Source of the DNA: Antiquaquibacter soli | Lineage (GTDB): Bacteria > Actinomycetota > Actinomycetes > Actinomycetales > Microbacteriaceae | Length of the DNA stretch: 64,000 nt | Direction of reading: 5' to 3' | NCBI RefSeq assembly: GCF_030580675.1 | Contig: NZ_JAUQUB010000001.1 | Coordinates: 124,001 to 188,000 of the forward strand | Part shown: one piece after another, positions 41,149 through 49,211 of the stretch | Layout of the letters: the number at the start of each line of letters is the position of its first letter | Position numbering within the stretch: position 1 is the stretch's first letter | The notes under the pieces: model-generated | What the model was told of the DNA's origin: nothing | What the model saw: the letters and a program-made list of their open reading frames with translations, nothing else | Database searches by the model: none | Program-made: the position numbers and the translations under genes

Positions 41149-41993
41149 ACCGGCTGCGCATCAAGCACATGACGGGCTTCCACTACGGCGGCGACGTGAC
41201 GGCGTCGTACAACGAGGCGCGCATGCTGCCCGTGAGCTCCGACGGCCAGCTCGTGCTGTTCTCGAACCTCGAGATCCTGCCGATCTCGAGCCACCACAAT
41301 TACGTCGACTACTGGGGCTCCCGAGTCTCGTCGTTCGAAATCCTCACCCCGCACAAGGAGCTCGCGCTCACCGCGACGAGCCTCGTGGAGGTGCGCCCGC
41401 GACCGCACACAGACGACAAGCTCGACTGGGATGCCCTCGCCCTCGCCGCGGAGCGCACGACGTCGACCGTGGAGCAGCTCAAGCAGACCCGCCGCACCGC
41501 GCCGCCGGTTGAGGTGCAGGACCTCGCGCGCGAGATCGCCGCCGCCACGAGCGACGCGTGCGACGCGGCGCTGCAGATCTGCAACGCCGTGGGCGACGCG
41601 GTCGAGTACATGCAGGGTGTGACGGGAGTCCACTCGACAGCTGCCGAGGCCTGGGCGGTGCGCAAGGGCGTCTGTCAGGACATCGCGCACATCGCGCTCG
41701 GGGCACTGCGACACGTGGGCATCCCGGCACGGTATGTCTCGGGCTACCTGCATCCCAAGCCCGACGCGGAGATCGGCGAGACGATCGCCGGGGAGTCGCA
41801 TGCGTGGGTCGAGTGGTTCTGCGGCGACGGCTGGCGCGGCTACGACCCGACGAACAGCATCGAGATCGGCGACCGGCACGTCCTCGTGGGGCGCGGTCGC
41901 GACTACAACGACGTCCCGCCGCTGCGCGGCGTCTACGCGGGGCCCTTCGGCAGCTCCCTGTTCGTCACCGTGGAGATCACGCGCGAGAGCTGA
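41145..41993 (+). CDS. transglutaminase-family protein
   Basis: 282 aa from a GTG overlapping the alpha-E stop. N-terminal beta domain (KHMTGFHYGGDVTASYNEARM near 6-26) then a papain-like transglutaminase core with catalytic Cys in RKGVCQDIAHIAL near 173, His in SHAWVEW near 220 and Asp in GYDPTNS near 235. Cytosolic; probably a peptidase or amide exchanger acting with the ATP-grasp enzyme rather than a protein crosslinker. Last gene of the triad. Confidence 0.92.
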   Translation: MNRLRIKHMTGFHYGGDVTASYNEARMLPVSSDGQLVLFSNLEILPISSHHNYVDYWGSRVSSFEILTPHKELALTATSLVEVRPRPHTDDKLDWDALALAAERTTSTVEQLKQTRRTAPPVEVQDLAREIAAATSDACDAALQICNAVGDAVEYMQGVTGVHSTAAEAWAVRKGVCQDIAHIALGALRHVGIPARYVSGYLHPKPDAEIGETIAGESHAWVEWFCGDGWRGYDPTNSIEIGDRHVLVGRGRDYNDVPPLRGVYAGPFGSSLFVTVEITRES

Positions 41994-42099
41994 GCGTGCC
42001 CCCGGTTGTGGGGGTAGACGACGTGTACCCCGCCTGGGAAAGCGCTGATAGCGTAGGCCGATATACGGGGATGCCCGCACCACCCCTTCGGAGGATTCT

Positions 42100-43167
42100 G
42101 TGACCGCTCGTTCCGCCACCCGCCGACTCTCGGCCCTCGCCGTCGGAGTCCTCGCTCTCGCCGGAGCCGTCGCGGCAGCACCGCTCGCCGCCTCCGCCGC
42201 GACGACGAGCTACACGCTCGACTGCGAGACGCTCGTCAACGACTACTCCTACTTCCCGGTCGTGCCCGGCGACACCGTCACCCTCGAGGTCACCGGCTTC
42301 GACTCCTACTACGACTACGTGGGCGGGTCGACCGTGGCCGTCGACGAGACCGGCGACACGCTGGTTCTCGGGGCGGGGTCGGAGATCAACCTTTACTCGG
42401 ACTCCGGGCCGTGCACGGCGAGCTTCTATGCGTGGGTGTTCGAGGCCGCTCCCGAGACGGTGCCCTCGGGCTCGCACCTCTTCACCGAGGACATCACGAT
42501 CCCGCTCGGTGCGCCCCAGATGACGCTCACCGAGGACGAGGATGACGAGCACTTCCTCGGCGGCGATGAGGACTGCGGCCTCTCGACCTACGTGCACGGC
42601 ATCCACGTCTACGGCACTCTCGAGGTCACGGTCACGACCGCAGGCACGTACACCTTCCGTGGCATGCGTTCGACGCCCGCCGGTGACTATGTCCCGATCA
42701 ACGCGTTCGACCCGATCGGCGACCCGATGCTCGCGGTGTACTCCTCGTTCGACCCGGCGAACCCGGATGCCGGAGTGGTCGGCTGCAACGACGACCTCAA
42801 CGACATCGGCGACGAGAACGACGCCGAGTACCTCTCCGACGGCACGATCATCGAGGGCCACCAACCGTGGTTCAGCGCGGCCCTCGCGCCGGGCAACTAC
42901 ACCCTCGTGCTCATGACGTGGGAGGACCTGAGCGACGAGGACCTCGCCGACGGCTTCGCTCCGTACAGCGAGCTCAACTTCGCGATCGGAGCCAAGACGA
43001 CGACATTCGAGCTGTGGGGACCGGAGGGCGGTCTCGCGCTCGGCCACACCGCCCCGGCGCTCGCCGCGACCGGCGTCGACACGACCCCGATCGTTGCGGC
43101 TGGCGCCCTCGCGCTGCTCGCGGGGTTCGCGGCGATCGGCGCCGCGCGCCGCCGCCGCTCCGCATAA
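42100..43167 (+). CDS. secreted, cell-wall-anchored protein (LAxTG sortase signal)
   Basis: 355 aa from GTG 42100 with CGGAGGA at 42088-42094. Signal peptide about 1-34 (ending AASAA). The mature part is acidic, Tyr/Asp-rich and beta-like, with four cysteines and no enzyme motif. The C-terminus has the full sortase layout: LAATG, a 20-residue hydrophobic stretch, then RRRRSA. LAxTG is the motif of class E sortases of high-GC actinobacteria. Probably displayed on the cell wall; role unknown. No sortase gene is nearby. Confidence 0.8.
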   Translation: MTARSATRRLSALAVGVLALAGAVAAAPLAASAATTSYTLDCETLVNDYSYFPVVPGDTVTLEVTGFDSYYDYVGGSTVAVDETGDTLVLGAGSEINLYSDSGPCTASFYAWVFEAAPETVPSGSHLFTEDITIPLGAPQMTLTEDEDDEHFLGGDEDCGLSTYVHGIHVYGTLEVTVTTAGTYTFRGMRSTPAGDYVPINAFDPIGDPMLAVYSSFDPANPDAGVVGCNDDLNDIGDENDAEYLSDGTIIEGHQPWFSAALAPGNYTLVLMTWEDLSDEDLADGFAPYSELNFAIGAKTTTFELWGPEGGLALGHTAPALAATGVDTTPIVAAGALALLAGFAAIGAARRRRSA

Positions 43168-43182
43168 CCTTCCCCGACTCGT

Positions 43183-43226
43183 CGCGCGGCCGTCCCCTGA
43201 CGGCTCCCGAAGGGGGCGGCCCGCGC
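43183..43226. terminator. imperfect hairpin between convergent genes
   Basis: Left arm 43183-43198 and right arm 43211-43226 pair with a bulge and a mismatch over about 14 bp. It lies 15 bases after the surface-protein stop and just before the convergent MFS stop; a bidirectional terminator. Confidence 0.55.
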
Positions 43227-43228
43227 AG

Positions 43229-44575
43229 TTAGCTCGTGCGCCGCTGAGTCGTCTCGACGATCGCGATGTCCTGGGTGGCGAGCTCGCGCTCTTCTGCGCG
43301 AGCCGAAGCCGTGCGGTCCGCGGCGAACGAGAGGCCGAGGCCGAAGCGCGCTCCGGGCTGCCGGATGACGCGCATCCCTCGACCGAGCACGAGCCAGCCG
43401 ACCGCCACGAGGGCGGCGACGATCCCGGATGCCGCGGCAATGCCCACGGCCCAGCGGGGCCCCAGCTCGTTCGCCGCCCAGCCGACGATCGGCGCGCCGA
43501 TCGGGGTGCCTCCCGCGAACAGCGCCAGGTACAGCGCCATGACGCGCCCGCGCACAGCCGGGTCGGTGGTGGTCTGCACGTAGGCGTTGGCGGTGTTCAT
43601 GGTCGTGAGGCCGGCGGCGCCGACGAGCAGTAGCAGCCCCGAGAAGACCCACAGCGTGGGGGAGAACGCCCCCGCGAGGCACGCGAGGCCGAAGCCCGCG
43701 GCGCCGATGACGATGACCCCGAAGCGCGCCTTCTCACGACGGGCGGCGAGCAGCGACCCGACGAGCGAGCCGATCGCGATGACGGAGGAGAGGATGCCGA
43801 ACTGCTCCGACCCGCCGCCGAACTCGACGGTCGACATCGTCGAGACGAGGATGGGGAAGTTGAAGCCGAACGTGCCGATGATGAACACGACCGCGAGCAC
43901 CACGACGATGTCGGGTCGCGAGCGCACGTAGGCGAGCCCCTCGCGGATCTGCCCCTTCGCCCGTTCGAGCCGCGGGGCCGGCACGAGCTGGGATCGCTTG
44001 ATGAACGCGAGCGACGTGAGCACGCCGGCGAAGGACGCCGCGTTGAGAAGGAACACGGGGCCGGCCCCGATGAGCGCCACGAGCACTCCCGCTACGGCCG
44101 GCCCGACGAGCCGCGCCCCCTGGAACGACATCGAGTTGAGGGCGACCGCATTCGGCAGGTTCTCGTCGTCGACGAGCTCGGAGACGAACGCCTGCCGAAC
44201 GGGAGCGTCGATCGCGGTGGCGATGCCGAGCCCGAGCGCGAACGCGAAGACGGTGAGGAGCGTGGCGAGGCCGGTGACGACGAGGATGCCCAGACCCAGC
44301 GCGAGCACGAGCTGCGCACCCTGCGTCCACGCGAGCAGCCGCTTTCGGTCGAAGCGGTCGGCCATGAGCCCGGCGACGGGCATGAGCAGCAGGAGCGGCC
44401 CGAACTGGAGCGCCATCGTGACGCCGAGGGCGGCGGCGTCGTTGTCGGTGAGGTCGGTGAGCACGATCCAGTCCTGGGCGGTGCGCTGCATCCAGGCTCC
44501 GGTGTTGGAGACGAGCGCTCCGGCGAACCACCAGCGGTAGTTGGCCACCCGCAGGCTGCGGAACATGGCGCTCAC
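43229..44575 (-). CDS. MFS exporter (MFS_3/enterobactin-exporter type)
   Basis: 448 aa, about 12 membrane helices. MFS motif A appears as GLMADRFDRKRLL near 69-81; N-terminal YRWWFAGALVSNTGAWMQRTAQDW near 13-36 is typical of MFS_3 drug or siderophore exporters. Overlaps the upstream MarR gene by 4 bases, so it is expected to export a compound sensed by that regulator. Substrate unknown. Confidence 0.88.
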   Translation of the reverse strand: MSAMFRSLRVANYRWWFAGALVSNTGAWMQRTAQDWIVLTDLTDNDAAALGVTMALQFGPLLLLMPVAGLMADRFDRKRLLAWTQGAQLVLALGLGILVVTGLATLLTVFAFALGLGIATAIDAPVRQAFVSELVDDENLPNAVALNSMSFQGARLVGPAVAGVLVALIGAGPVFLLNAASFAGVLTSLAFIKRSQLVPAPRLERAKGQIREGLAYVRSRPDIVVVLAVVFIIGTFGFNFPILVSTMSTVEFGGGSEQFGILSSVIAIGSLVGSLLAARREKARFGVIVIGAAGFGLACLAGAFSPTLWVFSGLLLLVGAAGLTTMNTANAYVQTTTDPAVRGRVMALYLALFAGGTPIGAPIVGWAANELGPRWAVGIAAASGIVAALVAVGWLVLGRGMRVIRQPGARFGLGLSFAADRTASARAEERELATQDIAIVETTQRRTS

Positions 44576-45012
44576 GAGTCGGCGAGCGCGCGGATGATCG
44601 GGGCGGCTTCGAGCAGGGTGCGGCGGTCCTCGGGGCTGAGGCCCGCGAGGTGCGTGTCGAACCAGGCGGCGCGGCGCTCCCGCGTGGTGTCGACGATTCG
44701 GGTGCCGGAGTCCGTGAGGTCGATGAGCACCTTGCGTCCGTCGTCGGGGGCGGCGGAGCGCGAGACGAGCCCGGCGTCGACGAGGGCGTTCACCGTGCGC
44801 GTCATGGAGGGTGCGCTCACGCGGTCGATGTCGCTGAGCGAGCCGAGCGTCTGAGGCCCGTGCTTGGCGAGCACGAAGAGCACGGACAGCTGCCCGTCGG
44901 AAACATCCCCGTCCACCCGCTCGAGGCGCATCCGTCGCGCGAGGCGCATGACGGCGATGCGGAGGTCGTCTGCGCTGGCCAGGTGCTCGGGTGTGGAGGG
45001 ATCGATCATCAT
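44572..45012 (-). CDS. MarR-family transcriptional regulator
   Basis: 146 aa (ATG 45012 or 45009). Winged helix: LGSLSDIDRVSAPSMTRTVNAL near 57-78 and wing SRSAAPDDGRKVLIDLTDSG near 85-104. Overlaps the MFS exporter by 4 bases. The inverted repeat at 45014-45043 lies on its promoter, so it probably represses itself and the pump until a ligand releases it. Confidence 0.92.
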   Translation of the reverse strand: MMIDPSTPEHLASADDLRIAVMRLARRMRLERVDGDVSDGQLSVLFVLAKHGPQTLGSLSDIDRVSAPSMTRTVNALVDAGLVSRSAAPDDGRKVLIDLTDSGTRIVDTTRERRAAWFDTHLAGLSPEDRRTLLEAAPIIRALADS

Positions 45013-45013
45013 T

Positions 45014-45043
45014 ACTTAGCCTAGCAAATTAGCTGCGCTAAGT
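45014..45043 (-). promoter_or_regulatory. MarR operator over the promoter
   Basis: ACTTAGC (45014-45020) and GCTAAGT (45037-45043) are inverted, with a further TTAGC at 45029-45033 between them. On the minus strand TAGGCT (45023-45018) is the probable -10, five or eight bases before the two possible ATGs, so the repressor would sit on the promoter. Confidence 0.65.
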
Positions 45044-45083
45044 ATTCCCGGCCGCTCTACGATGGGCTCACGAGGAGGCCGCG

Positions 45084-45956
45084 ATGCCCACATTCACCCC
45101 GATCCGGCGCGATGGCTCGTACGTCGACGCGCACGGCGTGACCATCCACTACTACGCCTGGGCGGCGGCCAAGCCGCGCGCGGTCATCCAGCTCGCCCAC
45201 GGCCTCGGCGAGCACGCCCTGCGCTACGAGGCCGGCCTCGTGCCGAAGCTCGTCGCCGCGGGGTACTCCGTCTGGGCCGACGACCACCGCGGGCACGGCG
45301 CCACCGGCATGGGGCAGCACGACGGCGACCGCTCGCGCCTCGGTCGGCTCGGCGTCGGGGGCAACCGCGCGACCGTCGAGGGCATCCACCAGTTCACCGG
45401 CATCATCCGCGACGCGAACCCGGGACTGCCGATCGTGTTCCTCGGCCAGTCGTGGGGGTCGCTCCTCGGGCAGGTCATCCTCAACCGGTGGCCCGGCGAC
45501 TACGACGCGTTCGTGCTCACCGGCACCGCGTACCGGAGCGTTCGCCACATGAACTCCGGCGACCTCAACAAGAAGCACAAGCACCTCGGCACGACCGGCA
45601 ACGAGTGGCTGAGCCGCGACGTCGCAGTCCACACCGCCTTCTCGGACGACCCGCTGAACTTCGCCGCCATGGCCTCGAAGCTCTTCGGCCTCGTCGACGG
45701 GGCACGGCTGCTCGGACGGCCGGCGAAGAAACTGGGCGCGGACATCCCGCTGCTCATCATGATCGGCAGCGAGGACTCCCTCGGCGGCGAGCGCTCGGTG
45801 GAGCTGCTCGCGCGGGACTACGTGAAGCGCTCGGGCCTCACCGACGTGCAGGCCGTCGTCTACCCGGGTGCCCGCCACGAACTCTTCCACGAGACGAACA
45901 AGGACGAGGTCGTCGCCGACCTTCTCGCGTGGTTGGACTCGCGCCTGCCCTCATGA
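45084..45956 (+). CDS. alpha/beta-hydrolase, monoacylglycerol-lipase type
   Basis: 290 aa from ATG 45084 with GAGGAGG upstream. HGLGEHALRYE near 46-56 (oxyanion region), D-D-H-R-G-H-G near 76, nucleophile serine in FLGQSWGSLLG near 122, acid Asp in IGSEDSLGG near 236 and His in GARHELFHE near 267. Fits the serine aminopeptidase S33/lysophospholipase group; cytosolic. Its stop overlaps the HIT-protein start. Confidence 0.88.
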   Translation: MPTFTPIRRDGSYVDAHGVTIHYYAWAAAKPRAVIQLAHGLGEHALRYEAGLVPKLVAAGYSVWADDHRGHGATGMGQHDGDRSRLGRLGVGGNRATVEGIHQFTGIIRDANPGLPIVFLGQSWGSLLGQVILNRWPGDYDAFVLTGTAYRSVRHMNSGDLNKKHKHLGTTGNEWLSRDVAVHTAFSDDPLNFAAMASKLFGLVDGARLLGRPAKKLGADIPLLIMIGSEDSLGGERSVELLARDYVKRSGLTDVQAVVYPGARHELFHETNKDEVVADLLAWLDSRLPS

Positions 45957-46375
45957 GCTCCGTCTTCACCCACATCCTCGAGGGCCGCGCCCCGGGCCGC
46001 TTCATCTGGCGCGACGAGCGCTGCTTCGCCATCCTCACGATCGAGCCGCGGCGGCCCGGCCACACGCTCGTCATCCCGCTCGCCGAGGTCGACAAGTGGA
46101 CCGACCTCTCCGAGGAGGACGCCCTCCACATCTTCCGCGTCGGCCGGCTCATCGGCCTCGCCCAGCAGGAGGAGTGGGATGCCACGCGCGTCGGCGTCAT
46201 GTACGAGGGCTACATGGTGCCGCACGCCCACCTGCACGTCTGGCCGTCGTGGACGGTCTACGAGTACTCGCACACCGGCATCGACCGCACCGCGAAGCCG
46301 GAGGATCTCGACGAGGCCGCGCGGCGCTTGCGGGCGCGGCTGATCGCGCGCGGGCACGGCGAGTTCGTGCCCTAG
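45953..46375 (+). CDS. HIT-family nucleotide-binding protein
   Basis: 140 aa. Histidine triad PHAHLHVWP near 90-98 and N-terminal FTHILEGRAPGRFIWRD plus HTLVIPLAEVDKW near 42-54. Hydrolyses phosphoramidates or dinucleoside polyphosphates. ATGA overlap with the lipase gene. Confidence 0.9.
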   Translation: MSSVFTHILEGRAPGRFIWRDERCFAILTIEPRRPGHTLVIPLAEVDKWTDLSEEDALHIFRVGRLIGLAQQEEWDATRVGVMYEGYMVPHAHLHVWPSWTVYEYSHTGIDRTAKPEDLDEAARRLRARLIARGHGEFVP

Positions 46376-46405
46376 GGCCGTCCGGCGAGCCGTGCCATCC
46401 GGGCC

Positions 46406-47017
46406 TCAGGGGAGCCAGGGAATCGGGTCCACCCGAATGCCGTCGACCCACACCTCGAAGTGCAGGTGCGACACCGAGGCGTTGCCCGTTGCTCCGACGA
46501 GACCGATCGGTTCGCCCGCGGCGACCACCTGTCCGACGGCGACCATCTGCGAGCCCTCGATCAGATGGGAGTAGAGGGTGGCGATTCCGCCGCCGTGGTC
46601 GATCTTGATGTACTGACCCCAGCTGCCGCCCAGTTCCGACTCGATCACGGTCCCCGCCGCGGAGGCGACCACGGTCGTGCCGTGACCGCACATGACGTCG
46701 ATGCCGTTGTGCATGCCGCTCTCGCGGGGGCCGAAGCCGTCGTTGACGGGCGCGGAGCATCCCCAGGTGGTGAGGATGCCCGCGATCGGCGTCCCCGTGA
46801 ACTGCGGGGGCTCCGGGGGCTTCAGGATCTCGGCGCTGAACGAGTCGCGGATGAGCGGCGCCGCGTCGTATTGGTTGGCGACGAGCGTCTGCGCCTCCCC
46901 CGCCGGGACATACGTCTGCGCCGGCACGAGGTCCTCGGGGTCGGCGAACGCGGTCGCCGGAAGCATCACGGTGAGCCCGAGGGCTGCAGCCGAGACGAAG
47001 GCGACGAGACGTTTCAC
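46406..47017 (-). CDS. secreted M23-family peptidoglycan endopeptidase-like protein
   Basis: 203 aa from GTG 47017 (GGAG just upstream), which gives a clean signal peptide ending TAFA near 25. LytM zinc motifs HNGID (H-x3-D) near 119 and SHLHFEV (H-x-H) near 186, with YSHL near 155. The first zinc histidine and aspartate and the catalytic HxH are all present, so it should be active on cell-wall peptides. Exported, probably soluble. Confidence 0.85.
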   Translation of the reverse strand: MKRLVAFVSAAALGLTVMLPATAFADPEDLVPAQTYVPAGEAQTLVANQYDAAPLIRDSFSAEILKPPEPPQFTGTPIAGILTTWGCSAPVNDGFGPRESGMHNGIDVMCGHGTTVVASAAGTVIESELGGSWGQYIKIDHGGGIATLYSHLIEGSQMVAVGQVVAAGEPIGLVGATGNASVSHLHFEVWVDGIRVDPIPWLP

Positions 47018-47111
47018 GCTCTCCAGTCTGCCTCCGATCCCGCCGACCGGGGGAAATTCACCCGGTATTCTCCGGCAGGGCAGCCATCGCGCGGGAGAGT
47101 GCCCTCGCAAG

Positions 47112-47125
47112 TTAGGCTGGCCTAA
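47112..47125 (+). promoter_or_regulatory. DtxR/IdeR-like iron box over the lipoate-ligase promoter
   Basis: TTAGGCTGGCCTAA matches the core of DtxR-family iron boxes. It contains TAGGCT (47113-47118), a -10 box six bases before ATG 47125, so the site covers a leaderless promoter and abuts the start codon. The haem-type importer downstream agrees with iron control. Confidence 0.6.
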
Positions 47126-48174
47126 TGCACGGCGAGTTCAAGGTCCCCGGGGGCAAGCTGGTCGTCGTCGACCTCGACGTGGTCGACGGCGCGCTCGCGA
47201 ACGTTCGCGTGGCGGGCGACTTCTTCCTCGAGCCCGACTCCGCGCTCGACGACATCAACGCCGCGCTCACGGGACTGTCGGCGGACGCGGATGCCCAGGC
47301 CATCGCCACCGCCGTGCGCCGGGCCCTCCCCACCGACGCCCTCCTGCTCGGGTTCTCCCCCGAGGCGGTGGCGACGACTGTGCGCCGCGCGCTGCAGAAG
47401 GCGACCGGCTGGCGCGACTACGACTGGCAGCTCATCCAGGGGCCCGCGGTCGACCCCGTGGTGCAGATGGCGCTCGACGAGGTGCTCGCGACCGAGGTGG
47501 GCGCGGGTCGCCGCAAGCCGACGCTGCGCATCTGGGAGTGGGAGAAGCCCGCGGTCGTGCTCGGCAGCTTCCAGTCGGTCAAGAACGAGGTCGACCTCGA
47601 GAACGCGAAGAAGTACGGCATGGACATCGTGCGCCGCATCTCCGGCGGCGGGGCGATGTTCATGGAGGCGGGCACCGTCATCACCTACTCGATCTACGCG
47701 CCGATCGACCTCGTGCAGGGCATGAGCTTCGCCGACTCCTACGCGTTCCTCGACGAGTGGGTGATCGTCGCCCTCAAGTCGCTCGGCATCGAGGCGAGCT
47801 ACGTGCCGCTCAACGACATCACGAGCCCGACGGGCAAGATCGGCGGTGCCGCGCAGAAGCGGCTCGGCTCGGGCGCGGTGCTCCACCACGTCACCATGAG
47901 CTACGACATGGACGGCGACCGCATGGTGCAGGTGCTGCGCATCGGCCGCGAGAAGATCAGCGACAAGGGCGTGGTGAGCGCCAACAAGCGCGTCGACCCG
48001 CTGCGGAGCCAGACCGGGATGCCCCGCGCCGAGATCATCGAGCGCATGGTGGACACGTTCCGCGGCCTCTACGGGCTCACGCCGAGCGAGATCACCCGGG
48101 ACGAGTTCGAGCAGGCCCACCGCCTCGTCGCGGACAAGTTCAGCACCGAAGAGTGGCTGTACCGGGTTCCGTGA
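47125..48174 (+). CDS. lipoate-protein ligase-family enzyme with N-terminal accessory domain
   Basis: 349 aa. Catalytic domain about 100-349: RIWEWEKPAVVLGSFQSV near 142, RRISGGGAMFMEAG near 171-184, and the catalytic lysine in GKIGGAAQKR near 237. Residues 1-95 (GEFKVPGGKLVVVDL, VAGDFFLEP) resemble the LplA accessory domain, which in E. coli LplA is at the C-terminus, so the domain order is swapped. Family knowledge: activates lipoate with ATP and attaches it to 2-oxoacid dehydrogenases. Leaderless, with an iron box; the stop overlaps the haem-importer permease start. Confidence 0.85.
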   Translation: MHGEFKVPGGKLVVVDLDVVDGALANVRVAGDFFLEPDSALDDINAALTGLSADADAQAIATAVRRALPTDALLLGFSPEAVATTVRRALQKATGWRDYDWQLIQGPAVDPVVQMALDEVLATEVGAGRRKPTLRIWEWEKPAVVLGSFQSVKNEVDLENAKKYGMDIVRRISGGGAMFMEAGTVITYSIYAPIDLVQGMSFADSYAFLDEWVIVALKSLGIEASYVPLNDITSPTGKIGGAAQKRLGSGAVLHHVTMSYDMDGDRMVQVLRIGREKISDKGVVSANKRVDPLRSQTGMPRAEIIERMVDTFRGLYGLTPSEITRDEFEQAHRLVADKFSTEEWLYRVP

Positions 48175-49211
48175 ACCGCGCGAGCCGCTCCGTCATCCTC
48201 ACCGCCGCCCTCGCCGTACTGCTGGTCGGGGGTGTCGTCGTCTCCGCGGTCGTCGGGCAGCTGGCGGTGTCGCCCGCGGAGGTCGTCGGCTCCGTGCTGC
48301 GCGCGCTGGGCATCTCGAACGGCTGGGCGCCGACCGATCCGATCGTCGAGTCGACGCTGTGGGTGGTTCGCTTCCCGCGCATCGCGATGGGCCTCGCGGT
48401 CGGGGCAGCGCTCGCCGTCGCGGGTGCGGTGATGCAGGCGATCTTCGGCAACCCGCTCGCGGAGCCCGGCGTCGTCGGCGTCTCGTCGGGTGCCGCCCTC
48501 GGCGCGGCGGTCGGCATCGTCGTCGGCGTCACCGTGCTCGGCACCGGTGGCACGGCGCTGTTCGCCTTCGCGGGCGGACTCGGCGCGACTCTGCTCGTCT
48601 ATCTCGTGTCGCGCGCGAACGGCCGCACCGAGGTCGTCACCCTCCTCCTCACCGGAATCGCCGTGAACGCGTTCGCGGGTGCGGGCCTCGCGTTCCTCAT
48701 CTTCATCGCCGACTCCGGCAGCCGCGAGCAGATCGTGTTCTGGCAGCTCGGCTCCCTCAACGGCTCCCTGTGGAGCGAGGTCGTCGTCGTGGTCGTCGTC
48801 GCCGTGCTCGGTACGATCGCCGCCGTCGCACTCGGCCGCCGCTACGACCTGCTCGCGCTGGGGGAGCGCAACGCCCGCCACCTCGGCGTCAACGTCGAGG
48901 CGCTGCGGGTCGGCTCGATCGTTCTCGTCGCCCTGCTCACGGGCGTCGCTGTCGCGTTCTGCGGCATCATCGCCTTCGTCGGTCTCGTCATCCCGCACGT
49001 CGTGCGCATGATCATCGGCCCCGCCCACCGAGGGCTCATCGTCGCGAGCGCGGCCGGCGGCGGGGTGCTCATGGTCTACTCCGATCTGCTCGCCCGCTCC
49101 GTGGTCCCCGGCGCCGACCTGCCGATCGGCCTCCTGACGTCGCTCATCGGCGGCCCGTTCTTCTTCTTCCTGCTGTTCCGACAGCGGCGGCGCTCGGGGG
49201 GTTGGGCGTGA
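48171..49211 (+). CDS. hmuU: FecCD-family ABC permease, probable haem/siderophore importer
   Basis: 346 aa from a GTG overlapping the ligase stop. About 9-10 membrane helices. Signatures: RFPRIAMGLAVGAALAVAGAVMQAIFGNPLAEPG near 64-97, GVNVEALRVG near 238 and FVGLVIPHVVRMIIGPAHR near 269-287. Forms the membrane channel with the following ATPase. No binding protein gene (hmuT/fepB type) is present in the window. Confidence 0.88.
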   Translation: MNRASRSVILTAALAVLLVGGVVVSAVVGQLAVSPAEVVGSVLRALGISNGWAPTDPIVESTLWVVRFPRIAMGLAVGAALAVAGAVMQAIFGNPLAEPGVVGVSSGAALGAAVGIVVGVTVLGTGGTALFAFAGGLGATLLVYLVSRANGRTEVVTLLLTGIAVNAFAGAGLAFLIFIADSGSREQIVFWQLGSLNGSLWSEVVVVVVVAVLGTIAAVALGRRYDLLALGERNARHLGVNVEALRVGSIVLVALLTGVAVAFCGIIAFVGLVIPHVVRMIIGPAHRGLIVASAAGGGVLMVYSDLLARSVVPGADLPIGLLTSLIGGPFFFFLLFRQRRRSGGWA

